Source: Mucilaginibacter sp. 44-25
GTDB taxonomy: Bacteria; Bacteroidota; Bacteroidia; Sphingobacteriales; Sphingobacteriaceae
DNA: 64,000 bases
Direction of reading: 5' to 3'
NCBI GenBank assembly: GCA_001898335.1
Contig: MKTS01000013.1
Span: forward strand, 453,343-517,342
Shown here: positions 15,390 to 23,776 of the stretch, piece by piece
Layout of the letters: every line of letters starts with the position of its first letter
Position numbering within the stretch: position 1 is the first letter of the stretch
Notes under the pieces: generated by a model
What the model saw: the letters and a program-made list of their open reading frames with translations, nothing else
Database searches by the model: none
What the model was told of the DNA's origin: nothing
Translations under genes and position numbers: made by a program

Positions 15390-16385
15390 ATGAAAAAGCA
15401 AATAGAAAGTCAGTTTATAGAGGTTGTGAAATTAATTCAAAACTCTCGTTTTAATGCTTATAAAGCAGTAAACACGGAACTTATTGATTTGTATTGGAGG
15501 ATTGGTGAATATATTAGTATTCGGATTATTAATGAGGAATGGGGCAAGTCAATAGTTATTCGATTGGCCCAGTATATCCAAAGCGCTGAACCCGATATCC
15601 AAGGATTTTCCGATAAAAATTTATGGCGGATGAAGCAATTTTTTGAAACTTATAAGGATCATCCAAAACTCTCAGCACTGCTGAGAGAAAATACATGGAC
15701 GAACAACCTGGCAATTTTCAGCCGTTCCAAGTCAATTGAAGAAAAAGAATTTTATTTAAGGTTGTGCGCCAAAGAAATGTACAGTTCAAGAGAATTAGAA
15801 CGGCAAATGAATAGTGGTGTTTTTGAAAGAGTAATGATCGGCAATCAAAAACTCTCATCAGTGATGAGAGAATTAAAGCCAAATATTTCCCACGGCTTTA
15901 AAGACACATATGTTTTTGAGTTTCTCAATCTTCCCGAGATTCATAGTGAAGGCGAATTACAACATGCCCTGATAGCCCAAATGAAAAATGTAATTTTAGA
16001 ATTGGGTAAGGACTTCCTATTTATGGATGAACAATATAGAATCCAAGTAGGCAACAGTGATTTCTACATTGATTTAGTATTTTATCATCGAAGCCTGCAA
16101 TGTTTAATTGCATTCGAGTTGAAAGCTGATAAATTCAAACCGGAGCATCTCGGTCAGTTAAACTTCTATTTAGAAGCTTTGGATAGGGATGTGAAGAAGC
16201 AACATGAAAATCCCTCTATTGGGATTCTTTTATGTAAAAATAAAGATATTGAGGTTGTTGAGTATGCACTAAGCAGAAATTTATCGCCAGCAATGGTTGC
16301 AGAATATCAAACGATACTACCTGAAAAGAAAGCCCTGCAGCGGAGGTTTCATGAAATCTTTGAAAATGTAAGCAACACTAATTAA
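15390..16385 (+). CDS. DUF1016/YhcG-family PD-(D/E)xK nuclease
   Basis: A 331-residue protein. The N-terminal DUF1016_N helical domain (LIDLYWRIGEYISIRI, GFSDKNLWRMKQFF) is followed by the SKSIEEKEFYLRLC linker and a C-terminal PD-(D/E)xK nuclease. The nuclease core is SDFYIDLVFYHR and IAFELKADKFKPEHLGQ, giving the D...ExK residues. Members sit in restriction-modification and other defence islands, often with type I systems, and are inferred to cleave or bind DNA. ATG 15390 begins MKKQIES. Two near-identical in-frame palindromes occur in the coding region (15669-15687 and 15852-15870). The McrBC genes follow on the same strand after 186 bp. Confidence 0.82.
   Translation: MKKQIESQFIEVVKLIQNSRFNAYKAVNTELIDLYWRIGEYISIRIINEEWGKSIVIRLAQYIQSAEPDIQGFSDKNLWRMKQFFETYKDHPKLSALLRENTWTNNLAIFSRSKSIEEKEFYLRLCAKEMYSSRELERQMNSGVFERVMIGNQKLSSVMRELKPNISHGFKDTYVFEFLNLPEIHSEGELQHALIAQMKNVILELGKDFLFMDEQYRIQVGNSDFYIDLVFYHRSLQCLIAFELKADKFKPEHLGQLNFYLEALDRDVKKQHENPSIGILLCKNKDIEVVEYALSRNLSPAMVAEYQTILPEKKALQRRFHEIFENVSNTN
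15669..15687. repeat. In-gene palindrome, copy 1
   Basis: CTCTCAGCA-C-TGCTGAGAG, a perfect 9-bp dyad inside the DUF1016 gene, read as part of KLSALLRE. Confidence 0.6.
15852..15870. repeat. In-gene palindrome, copy 2
   Basis: CTCTCATCA-G-TGATGAGAG, a perfect 9-bp dyad in the same codon frame as copy 1, read as part of KLSSVMRE. Confidence 0.6.
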
Positions 16386-16527
16386 AGTGGATTAAAAAAG
16401 CCAGGGTCTATTCAATCATTTATTGATTCCCACAAAATATAAACTGAATTTTGAAAGATTTTTAATATTAAAGCCCCAGATAATTGTTTAATTAAATGAT
16501 ATTCAATCATTATTTAACAATTTTAAA

Positions 16528-16546
16528 AAAGATTATAATAATCTTT
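16528..16546. promoter_or_regulatory. Palindrome upstream of mcrB
   Basis: AAAGATTAT-A-ATAATCTTT, perfect 9-bp arms, ending 25 bp before the mcrB GTG. It is a candidate operator or promoter-overlapping element. AT-richness makes chance occurrence more likely. Confidence 0.3.
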
Positions 16547-16571
16547 ACCTTAACGTCCTAAATAGAAATAC

Positions 16572-18920
16572 GTGACCCAGACCGAAATTAAAAATGGAAT
16601 CAATGAAATATGTGAAATTTCTTTGGAAGTAGATTCCTTTTACCATGATAATTCCGCATTAGTTAGTAAGTTGAACTCAGTTCCAAAATCGGATATTGAA
16701 AAAGCGATTAATTACTATGCGCCTCGTACAGGTGTAATTGTTGATTTAAGAAAAGAAGTGCTCGACTATTTAAATAGCGGCAATAAGTTGGACATTCCAA
16801 AACTTGATGGTTTTGTGCTTAAACATAAAACTGGTAAAGAAAATCAATATAGGGCATATAAAAATTATTACTCTATCTTTTTTCCGATAATAACTTTTTA
16901 TGGACATAACTCAATCAGAGACTTCATAGATAGTTTCATTAAAGAAATTATCATTGATTTGAATATTGATGGTGAGGTCAAAAGTATATATTTTGATTTC
17001 CAAGGTGCAAGGCAACAGGGCAGCGACAGGCTTTGGTTAGCGATATACAACATTAAACAAGAAACACAATCTACGGGATTACAATTTTTCCTCGATTTTT
17101 ACAAAGGCAAGGTAAAATATGGAATATATCGGCATTCAGATAAAACATATGTAAAAGGACCGGTTGAGAATCTACCCAACAACTTTGTTTACGATGACAT
17201 GATAAAACTGTTCGCAGAAAACAAAAATTTAATTGTTAGTGATGTTCCTGAAAAAGATGCCATTTTAAATATTGCCCTTGAAAATCATCGACTTTATAAG
17301 ATCTCTCATGGGTCGTTCAAATCTAAGTCTAAAGAAATCACATTAAACACGTTTATAGAAAACCAATGGATAGTTATTCATGAAAATACAGGTAAGGGAC
17401 AATCAGACGCCTTTAAAAATGAATTAACAGACGGTGATTTTGTATATATTACTTTAGGTGGAAACGAACTATTGTCATTAGCCAAAGTTAAGGCAGGTTC
17501 ATGGGGGTATATTCCAGAAGATATAACTGGTGAAGAAGGTTGGATTTATAGAGAAGTAGAATATTTTAAAAAGCCCATAAAAACCGATATATCAGATTTA
17601 AAATCCTTTAAGGAGTTTATATATCCCAGTGGAAACAGCACATTGACTGAAATTACTGTTGACAAAATTGATGAAGCAAATGAGCGGATATTCGAACCTT
17701 TTTTTTTCGTACACTTTATATCGGAAGATGCGACGGAACTAAAAGCGAATGGGGAAGTAGTTAAGTTACCGAACAATGTAATTTTATTCGGCCCTCCGGG
17801 AACGGGGAAAACTTATAAGAGTATTGAGGAGGCAGTAAAGGTAATTCAAGGGGTAATTAGTCTAAATCATGAAGAAAATAAATCTGTTTTTGACAATCTT
17901 AAAAAAGAGGGACAAATTGAATTCATAACTTTTCATCAGAATTATTCTTATGAAGATTTCATGGTTGGGATTCGGCCAGATATTGAATCGGATCAATTAA
18001 AGTTCAAGCCATATAAAGGAATTTTCTACGAAATTGCGAAACGCGCTCGGGATAATTACGCCGCCTCATCTTTGGAAAAGCCTAAAGAGCGGAGTTTTCA
18101 AGAGGTATTTGCAGAGATCATAAAACCCCTGTCTGAAACCGGGCAGTCGGTGAAAATAAAGATGTCATCAGGTATTGAATATACAATAACGGATGTGGGT
18201 GACTATTCAATCCATTTCAGTAAACCTAATGGCACATCACTTCATACTTTAAGTATTCAAACATTGGAAGAAATAGTAGACGGATTAAGAGAATTTGCCA
18301 GCGGTTTAGGACCTTATTACAATCCTCTCGCTAATTTAATAAGGGAAAGGAAAAAGGAAATTAAAAGTAATCGAACTGAACCCAAAAAAAATTATGTTTT
18401 AATTATAGATGAGATCAATAGAGCAAACATATCTAAGGTATTTGGTGAATTAATAACACTTTTAGAAGAAGACAAGCGAATCGGTAAAAAAAATGAATTG
18501 CGTTTAACGTTGCCTAATGGAGAGAAAGAATTTGGAGTCCCTCCTAACCTGTACATTATAGGTACGATGAATACCGCTGATAAATCAATCGCCCTTATCG
18601 ACATAGCCCTGAGAAGGCGTTTTGAATTTATTGGCTATTTCCCTGATTATACAAGACTCGAAGAAAATGAAGGGCTATTATTAAAGAAAATAAACCAGGA
18701 AATCTATGCTCGGAAAAAATCTGCGGATTTTTTAATCGGGCATGCTTATTTTATGGCTGGGATTGAAACCAGCAAAGTTTTAAAGAATAAAGTAATACCA
18801 CTGTTAATAGAGTATTTCTCTGGAAAAATCGACGTTGTGGAAGAAATTTTGAAAGATACTGGATGGAATATTACCTATGATATTCAAAAATACGATTGGA
18901 ACGTAGAATTTAAATTATAA
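16572..18920 (+). CDS. mcrB: McrB-type AAA+ GTPase of a modification-dependent restriction system
   Basis: A 782-residue protein. Residues 1-195 match the MrcB N-terminal domain (DUF3578-like: YYSIFFPIITFYGHNSIRD, LWLAIYNIKQ, GLQFFLDFYKGKVKYG). Residues 240-345 look like an EVE/PUA-like modified-base reader (FIENQWIVIHENTGKG, WGYIPEDITGEEG). The AAA+ motor has Walker A FGPPGTGKT (407-414), Walker B IIDEI (Asp613-Glu614) and the McrB signature MNTADKS (666-672), then a DIALRRRFEF arginine-finger region. It should form GTP-driven rings that activate McrC. GTG 16572 is used because no ATG gives the domain start. It ends in a 1-bp overlap with mcrC. Confidence 0.9.
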   Translation: MTQTEIKNGINEICEISLEVDSFYHDNSALVSKLNSVPKSDIEKAINYYAPRTGVIVDLRKEVLDYLNSGNKLDIPKLDGFVLKHKTGKENQYRAYKNYYSIFFPIITFYGHNSIRDFIDSFIKEIIIDLNIDGEVKSIYFDFQGARQQGSDRLWLAIYNIKQETQSTGLQFFLDFYKGKVKYGIYRHSDKTYVKGPVENLPNNFVYDDMIKLFAENKNLIVSDVPEKDAILNIALENHRLYKISHGSFKSKSKEITLNTFIENQWIVIHENTGKGQSDAFKNELTDGDFVYITLGGNELLSLAKVKAGSWGYIPEDITGEEGWIYREVEYFKKPIKTDISDLKSFKEFIYPSGNSTLTEITVDKIDEANERIFEPFFFVHFISEDATELKANGEVVKLPNNVILFGPPGTGKTYKSIEEAVKVIQGVISLNHEENKSVFDNLKKEGQIEFITFHQNYSYEDFMVGIRPDIESDQLKFKPYKGIFYEIAKRARDNYAASSLEKPKERSFQEVFAEIIKPLSETGQSVKIKMSSGIEYTITDVGDYSIHFSKPNGTSLHTLSIQTLEEIVDGLREFASGLGPYYNPLANLIRERKKEIKSNRTEPKKNYVLIIDEINRANISKVFGELITLLEEDKRIGKKNELRLTLPNGEKEFGVPPNLYIIGTMNTADKSIALIDIALRRRFEFIGYFPDYTRLEENEGLLLKKINQEIYARKKSADFLIGHAYFMAGIETSKVLKNKVIPLLIEYFSGKIDVVEEILKDTGWNITYDIQKYDWNVEFKL

Positions 18921-20239
18921 TGCATATCCTTTTTGAATATGGCGAACAAATCACAGTTCCTAATAGAAAGGACCTTGAAATTTATTTATATTCGATTTGG
19001 CATAATTACAAAGATTTATGGCCAAAGGTTCCTGATGAAAAAGTAGATGTAGCTAATAAGGAATATCAACCATTTTTATCCTTTGATGGTAACTATGCAA
19101 AAGCCAATAACTATGTAGGGTTTGTCAACTTTGAGGGACTGACAATTGAAATATATCCGAAAGTTTTTCAATTTATGCCCATCCTGGACAAAGGGTTGAT
19201 GCATAATCATTTATTGTTTTGGTTTAGCTATTGTAAGAAAGTTAAGTTTCCGTTCAATCAGTCCTTTTTAGAGAATTCCAACATTGAGTCACTGCCTGAA
19301 TTAATTATATACTTAATCTCCAAGCAAATCTATGATACAATAAGTGCACAGCCGTTCATGGCTTATGAAGAAATAGAGGAATCATTATGGTTTCCTAAAG
19401 GGAGGATTAATTTCAATAGATATACAAATAGTTTAGCACACGGAAAAAATCATTTAATTGATTGTGATCACCAACCTTTTTTATTTGATAATTCACTTAA
19501 TCGGACCATCAAGTACTGCGCAAGATTGCTCAAATCCATAACAGAACTACAGACAAATCAACAATTATTAGATGAAGTTTTATTTATCTTAGATGAGGTT
19601 GAAGACACTGTACAAACTGTAAATCAACTAAATCAAATTAATGTATCTTCCCTTTTTACGGGATATGAAGAGGTAGTACAAAGTTGCAGGATGATATTAG
19701 AGAACCAGATTTATTCTTATTCACAATTTGAAATGAAAAATTGGAGTTTGTTTTTTCCAATGGAATTTATTTTTGAAGATTTTATTTCTGGTTTTATTCA
19801 AACCAATTTCAGCAAGGAATATTTAATTGAACCCCAAAAATCGGATTTATATTTACATCAATCTCCTAAGACCTTCAACCTGCAACATGATATATTACTT
19901 ACCCATAAAGTAACTAACGACAAAATAATCATCGATACGAAATATAAACCAAGATGGGGATTGCTTTCAAGCGACAATAAAAAAGGCGTTAGCCAAATAG
20001 ACCTATATCAAATGATTAGTTACTCCTACAGACGAGGTATTAAAAAGGTACTGCTAATTTATCCCAATACATCGGAACAACTCGCAGATGATTTTACATT
20101 TATTATAGAAAATGCCAATAGTAAGGAAGAGATTAAAATTAAAGTAATTGATGTTCCTTTTTGGTCAAGTACTGATTTTACCAAAATAAAACAGACTCTT
20201 TTAACAAAACTTACTAATGTTTTTGGAAACGAATTTTAA
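18920..20239 (+). CDS. mcrC: McrC restriction endonuclease subunit
   Basis: A 439-residue protein whose ATG overlaps the mcrB stop (TAATG), the standard mcrBC arrangement. The N-terminal beta domain contacts McrB. GLTIEIYPKVF and FWFSYCKKVKFP are characteristic of the family. The C-terminal PD-(D/E)xK nuclease shows Asp324 (QHDILLTHK) and the IIDTKYK strand (Asp339, Lys341). With McrB it should cleave DNA carrying modified bases recognised by the N-terminal reader, protecting against phages or foreign DNA. No frameshift is visible, so the pair looks functional. It converges on the metallopeptidase gene with a 20-bp gap. Confidence 0.9.
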   Translation: MHILFEYGEQITVPNRKDLEIYLYSIWHNYKDLWPKVPDEKVDVANKEYQPFLSFDGNYAKANNYVGFVNFEGLTIEIYPKVFQFMPILDKGLMHNHLLFWFSYCKKVKFPFNQSFLENSNIESLPELIIYLISKQIYDTISAQPFMAYEEIEESLWFPKGRINFNRYTNSLAHGKNHLIDCDHQPFLFDNSLNRTIKYCARLLKSITELQTNQQLLDEVLFILDEVEDTVQTVNQLNQINVSSLFTGYEEVVQSCRMILENQIYSYSQFEMKNWSLFFPMEFIFEDFISGFIQTNFSKEYLIEPQKSDLYLHQSPKTFNLQHDILLTHKVTNDKIIIDTKYKPRWGLLSSDNKKGVSQIDLYQMISYSYRRGIKKVLLIYPNTSEQLADDFTFIIENANSKEEIKIKVIDVPFWSSTDFTKIKQTLLTKLTNVFGNEF

Positions 20240-20259
20240 CTACTTTGTTAGAAATTCTA

Positions 20260-20955
20260 TTAAGCTAATAGCCGCTCTAATTTATCTTTCCATTTTTCCC
20301 AGTCGGGCATTTCCCGGGTCTGCAAATCAATAAACTTTTGGGTATGATCGTGATGTACTAAATGACAAAGTTCATGGATGATAACATATTCAATACAGTG
20401 CCGCGGTGCCTTAATTAATTCAGGGTTTAGTATTATCTTCCCTTTAGTGGTACAACTACCCCAGCGGGTGGGCATATCTTGAATAAATAAGCCAGTCGGT
20501 TGTTTATGATGCTTTTTAAAGCCTTCAACCAAAGGTTTAGCGATGTAGGCAAACTTTTCATTTGCCTTTTGCCTATACCATTGCTTTAATAATTCACCGG
20601 CCTTTGATTTTTCTTTGGTGATGACTTCTATAAAACTTCCCCTGTGCATAACCACCTCATTATCACCAATGGTTATTTGTAGGCGATATTGACGGCCAAG
20701 ATATAGGTGGGTTTCACCGCTAACATATCTGCGTTCAGGCATTTTAGGCTGAAAGCTTAAAAAGAAACCCTGTTGTTTAATTATCCAGGCGGCTTTCTTT
20801 TTTACCTTCTCCAGTATCTTGTCAATCGTTGAATCAATAGGGGCTTTTACAATTACCTCCATGTCAGGGGTAACAGTAATACCTAATGATTTCCTTTCCG
20901 AATAACTAAGATTAAATTGAATTTCTTTTGATCCAAATAGGATAGAATGGGTCAT
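20260..20955 (-). CDS. YgjP-like zinc metallopeptidase (DUF45/M48 family)
   Basis: A 231-residue soluble protein. It has an N-terminal strand-rich region (SRKSLGITVTPDMEVIVKAP type), the invariant WGSCTTKGKIILNPELI segment (residues 165-181) and the zinc motif HELCH (194-198) with a following His-rich helix. These are hallmarks of YgjP/WLM-related peptidases, which are frequently encoded downstream of type I hsdR. Here the ATG overlaps the stop of an hsdR remnant by 1 bp, confirming that origin. The parent operon and its promoter are gone, so expression is uncertain. The substrate is unknown. Confidence 0.85.
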   Translation of the reverse strand: MTHSILFGSKEIQFNLSYSERKSLGITVTPDMEVIVKAPIDSTIDKILEKVKKKAAWIIKQQGFFLSFQPKMPERRYVSGETHLYLGRQYRLQITIGDNEVVMHRGSFIEVITKEKSKAGELLKQWYRQKANEKFAYIAKPLVEGFKKHHKQPTGLFIQDMPTRWGSCTTKGKIILNPELIKAPRHCIEYVIIHELCHLVHHDHTQKFIDLQTREMPDWEKWKDKLERLLA

Positions 20956-21176
20956 TATTTATACCTGATTTTAGCAACTTCAACAATCTGATCAGCGATA
21001 TTATCTATTTCATTAAAGCTAATGGCAATATGATATTTATCTCTAACCTCGTCAATTAGATAATCGCCAATTAGGTGTACCATTTTCTTTTGTATATTAA
21101 TATTGGCGGGCGTATTCCAATCCACTTTAATTAAGCCCTGAATAATAGTATCTGCTTCAAGGCTATTGTTTAAGAA
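20955..21176 (-). pseudogene. C-terminal relic of type I restriction subunit HsdR
   Basis: An unannotated 73-codon open frame ending at 20955. It begins FLNNSLEADTIIQGL, continues with VDWNTPANINIQKKM and DYLIDEVRDK, and finishes VAKIRYK. This matches the C-terminal helical end of type I HsdR proteins (ALI..VDW...NI..Q..M...I.DYL.DE pattern). An in-frame stop lies at 21177-21179, exactly where sequence of the neighbouring glycosidase begins, so about 90% of hsdR plus hsdM/hsdS are missing. TAATG coupling to the YgjP-like gene is preserved. No start codon is present, so it is not expected to make protein. Confidence 0.75.
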
Positions 21177-22770
21177 TTATTTTACCAATACCTACTACCA
21201 AACCGATGAGCAAATTGTGGGCATATTTGATCCTAATAATTTAAACAGGATTTTACCTGCTAAATCAATTATTTGCTATGGCGCAGTATTTAAAAGCACG
21301 GCACTATGGTCAACCCACGGCAACCTGGAAACGGCATTAAATAACCATGATGTACTTATCACTGTAGAAACCTGGCTTAAAGGAACGGATTACACATCCA
21401 ACGTTCTAAAAGAAGTCACCAATGGGCGTTTTGATAAACAGATAAAAGAACTGGCGCTTTTGGTTAGCAAAAGCCATCACCAGGTACTTGTTCGCTGGAA
21501 CGCGGATATGGAAGTGCCGACTGATGTTTACCCCTGGCAATTTAAATCGCCGGAGGATTACATTAATGCTTTCCATTATTTTTCAAAAAAATTGAAGGCT
21601 TATGCTCCTAAGGCGCAGATCATATGGGGGCCTTCCGGCTATCCGGGCGACACTGAGTATTGGCCCGGAAATAAAGCCGTTGACTATGCAAGTATCACTC
21701 TCGGTAGCCCGTCCGAGTTTTCGGCTCACTTTTATCCGCAGGATACGTCTGTTGCGGAAATGTTAAAACATAAACTTCATCGCTTAAGATTTATTGATAA
21801 GCCGGTATTGATCATGAGCGGTAACGCTGCAAAAACACGCCTGCCGGATAGTTTGCCAAACCGCCAAAAAAGCTATTACAGCCAATACCGTAACATCATC
21901 TACAGCAAAAATAATTATGTAGACAGCGCCCGTATCAAACCAGTGAGAACTATGCTAAAAATTGGTGTTTTTGATCCCAACAAAAAACTGATTAACCAAC
22001 CAGGCATTACTGTAGAGCATCTTTTTACAGACTGGGGCGAGGTGGAACGAGGCGATTTTGAGAAAAAATTCTCTGAGGTTATTAACCGCCACCATGAGGT
22101 TATTGTAACTATGGAGCCATGGAAAGATACCAGCAAAACGCCGGATAAGGCTATGTTGCAAAGCATAATGAAAGGCCGTTATGACCCGGTGATCAAAAAG
22201 CTATTTACCATCATTTCCTCCACCCAAACAACTGTTTATTTAAGATGGATGCATGAGATGGAAATCCCGATCCATCGGTATGCGTGGCAAAGCCAGGACC
22301 CGGTTACCTACATAAACGCCTACCGGTATTTTATGCAGTTTGGGGGTGGGCCAGGAAAAAACGTTAAAAAAGTTTGGGGACCTGCCGGCGACAGGGGCTC
22401 TGTTGATTTTTGGCCGGGAGATGATGTGGTTGATTTTATAAGTATAGCCATTTATGGTTTACCGGATAAGAATATTACCGACCCGGAAAAACAGGAAGCC
22501 TTTAGTACTATTTTTAACAGAAAATATTTCCGCATGAGGTTTCTTAGCAAACCTTTATTTATCACGGAATTTGGTGTGAAAGGCCCTGAAGACTTTCAAA
22601 ATAAATGGCTTGCCAGGGCTGCGCAAACCATTAATGACAATCCGCATGTTTTTGGTGCTTGCTACTTTAATTTATATGACAACCCCAAAGCATGGGGACA
22701 TATAAAAGCTCCAGACTGGAGCATTACGCCACGGTCTATGGCTACGTTTACCAACCTGTTGAAGAAATAA
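21166..22770 (+). CDS. 5'-truncated tandem GH26-like glycosidase
   Basis: A 534-residue frame of two homologous GH26-like (beta-mannanase clan) domains, about residues 16-245 and 263-534. Each opens with IFDPN or GVFDPN and contains RW..(D/E)ME(V/I)P, YPWQ or YAWQ, and WGP(S/A)G. Domain 2 retains putative acid/base Glu364 (WMHEME) and nucleophile Glu468 (FITEFG). Domain 1 has WNADME and LIMSGN instead, so it looks non-catalytic. No signal peptide remains: the frame runs upstream only to a stop at 21139 and overlaps the hsdR relic. The true 5' end was removed at the island junction. TTG 21166 is nominal, and the gene may be dead. Confidence 0.72.
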   Translation: MFKNYFTNTYYQTDEQIVGIFDPNNLNRILPAKSIICYGAVFKSTALWSTHGNLETALNNHDVLITVETWLKGTDYTSNVLKEVTNGRFDKQIKELALLVSKSHHQVLVRWNADMEVPTDVYPWQFKSPEDYINAFHYFSKKLKAYAPKAQIIWGPSGYPGDTEYWPGNKAVDYASITLGSPSEFSAHFYPQDTSVAEMLKHKLHRLRFIDKPVLIMSGNAAKTRLPDSLPNRQKSYYSQYRNIIYSKNNYVDSARIKPVRTMLKIGVFDPNKKLINQPGITVEHLFTDWGEVERGDFEKKFSEVINRHHEVIVTMEPWKDTSKTPDKAMLQSIMKGRYDPVIKKLFTIISSTQTTVYLRWMHEMEIPIHRYAWQSQDPVTYINAYRYFMQFGGGPGKNVKKVWGPAGDRGSVDFWPGDDVVDFISIAIYGLPDKNITDPEKQEAFSTIFNRKYFRMRFLSKPLFITEFGVKGPEDFQNKWLARAAQTINDNPHVFGACYFNLYDNPKAWGHIKAPDWSITPRSMATFTNLLKK

Positions 22771-22787
22771 AACATGTAGGCCTAAGT

Positions 22788-23615
22788 CTATCTAAGCCCC
22801 TTAACCTGCAGAAATTTTATAAGCGCCTCCGGCTGATCGGTTTGTAAGCCTTTAAAACCCTTACTGATCGCTTTAGACCATTGCTGGTCTTCGTCTTTAC
22901 TTTGTATATCAGGCCATACCGGTATCCCTTGTTTACTGGCCGCATTTAATATTTCTTCATTATACTCCAACCAATCGCCATCTAACAATGAGGGGGCATA
23001 CTGCTGTACAAAAGCTTTAAAACCCGCCGCGCTATTTGCAGATTTAGGCAGACTCAACATTAACGGCATATTGGGTGCAATCTTTTTCCACTCCTGCAAC
23101 TGCGCTAAGCTGTTAATGTATACGATCACCTGGTTTTCCATCTCATACTGCTTAAGTACTTTCATGGTTTGCATCACTGAGGCGTCCTTAAAATCAATGT
23201 AAATATATATCCGGTTTTTACACAGTTTAAGTATTTCCTCAAATGTTGGAATCCGATAAACTCCTTTAACTTGTGATTCGTTATATTTTATTGCCAATTG
23301 CTTCAGATCAGTCAGTAGCATATCTTTTATTTGCCCCTGTCCGCTTGTCATGCGGTTTACCGAACCGTCATGCATACTCACTAATGCGCTGTCTTTGGTT
23401 GTGCGGAGATCTATCTCCACATAATCTGCACCGATATTGATAGCTTGCTGGTAGGCTTCTAAAGTATTTTCCGGGTAACTCACATGAGCACCCCTATGAG
23501 CTATAACCACAAACGAATGACGTGGCTTAGGAACAGCATTTGGCTGGGCAACTGTATCAAAAGAAATAAAGCATGCAGCGGTAAAGATCAACAGCGTTTT
23601 GATATAGAATAGCAT
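22788..23615 (-). CDS. Glycerophosphodiester phosphodiesterase family protein
   Basis: A 275-residue exported protein (signal peptide MLFYIKTLLIFTAACFISFDTVAQ). The GDPD barrel shows IAHRGAHVSYPENT (catalytic His and Arg), YVEIDLRTTKD (metal-binding Glu/Asp), MHDGSVNRMT (second His), and the late VWPDIQSKDEDQQW segment, where a canonical W-x-(V/T)N loop is modified. It hydrolyses glycerophosphodiesters in the periplasm, releasing glycerol-3-phosphate. It is convergent with the truncated glycosidase and separate from the downstream aminopeptidase. Downstream 23616-23776 shows no gene. Confidence 0.88.
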   Translation of the reverse strand: MLFYIKTLLIFTAACFISFDTVAQPNAVPKPRHSFVVIAHRGAHVSYPENTLEAYQQAINIGADYVEIDLRTTKDSALVSMHDGSVNRMTSGQGQIKDMLLTDLKQLAIKYNESQVKGVYRIPTFEEILKLCKNRIYIYIDFKDASVMQTMKVLKQYEMENQVIVYINSLAQLQEWKKIAPNMPLMLSLPKSANSAAGFKAFVQQYAPSLLDGDWLEYNEEILNAASKQGIPVWPDIQSKDEDQQWSKAISKGFKGLQTDQPEALIKFLQVKGLR

Positions 23616-23776
23616 AAATAAAACTTAATAAACGGCTTGCGAAAATGCAGGTTATAGATTACCTGCGTATAAAGCCTGAATTAAGTTCTACTTAAAGGGT
23701 TTGATGATGTTTACAAAGACAATCACTTCATCAAGGCATAGGATAATCAGACTATATAATAAGCGATATAACTTAG

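Noticed and set aside
20260..21176. Functional type I restriction-modification locus
   Set aside because: Only the last 73 codons of hsdR remain, and there is no hsdM or hsdS in the window.
21100..21220. Right attachment site of the tRNA-Lys island
   Set aside because: No copy of the tRNA-Lys 3' end (GTTCGAGTCCCAGCGGGATC) is found there; the boundary looks like a deletion junction instead.
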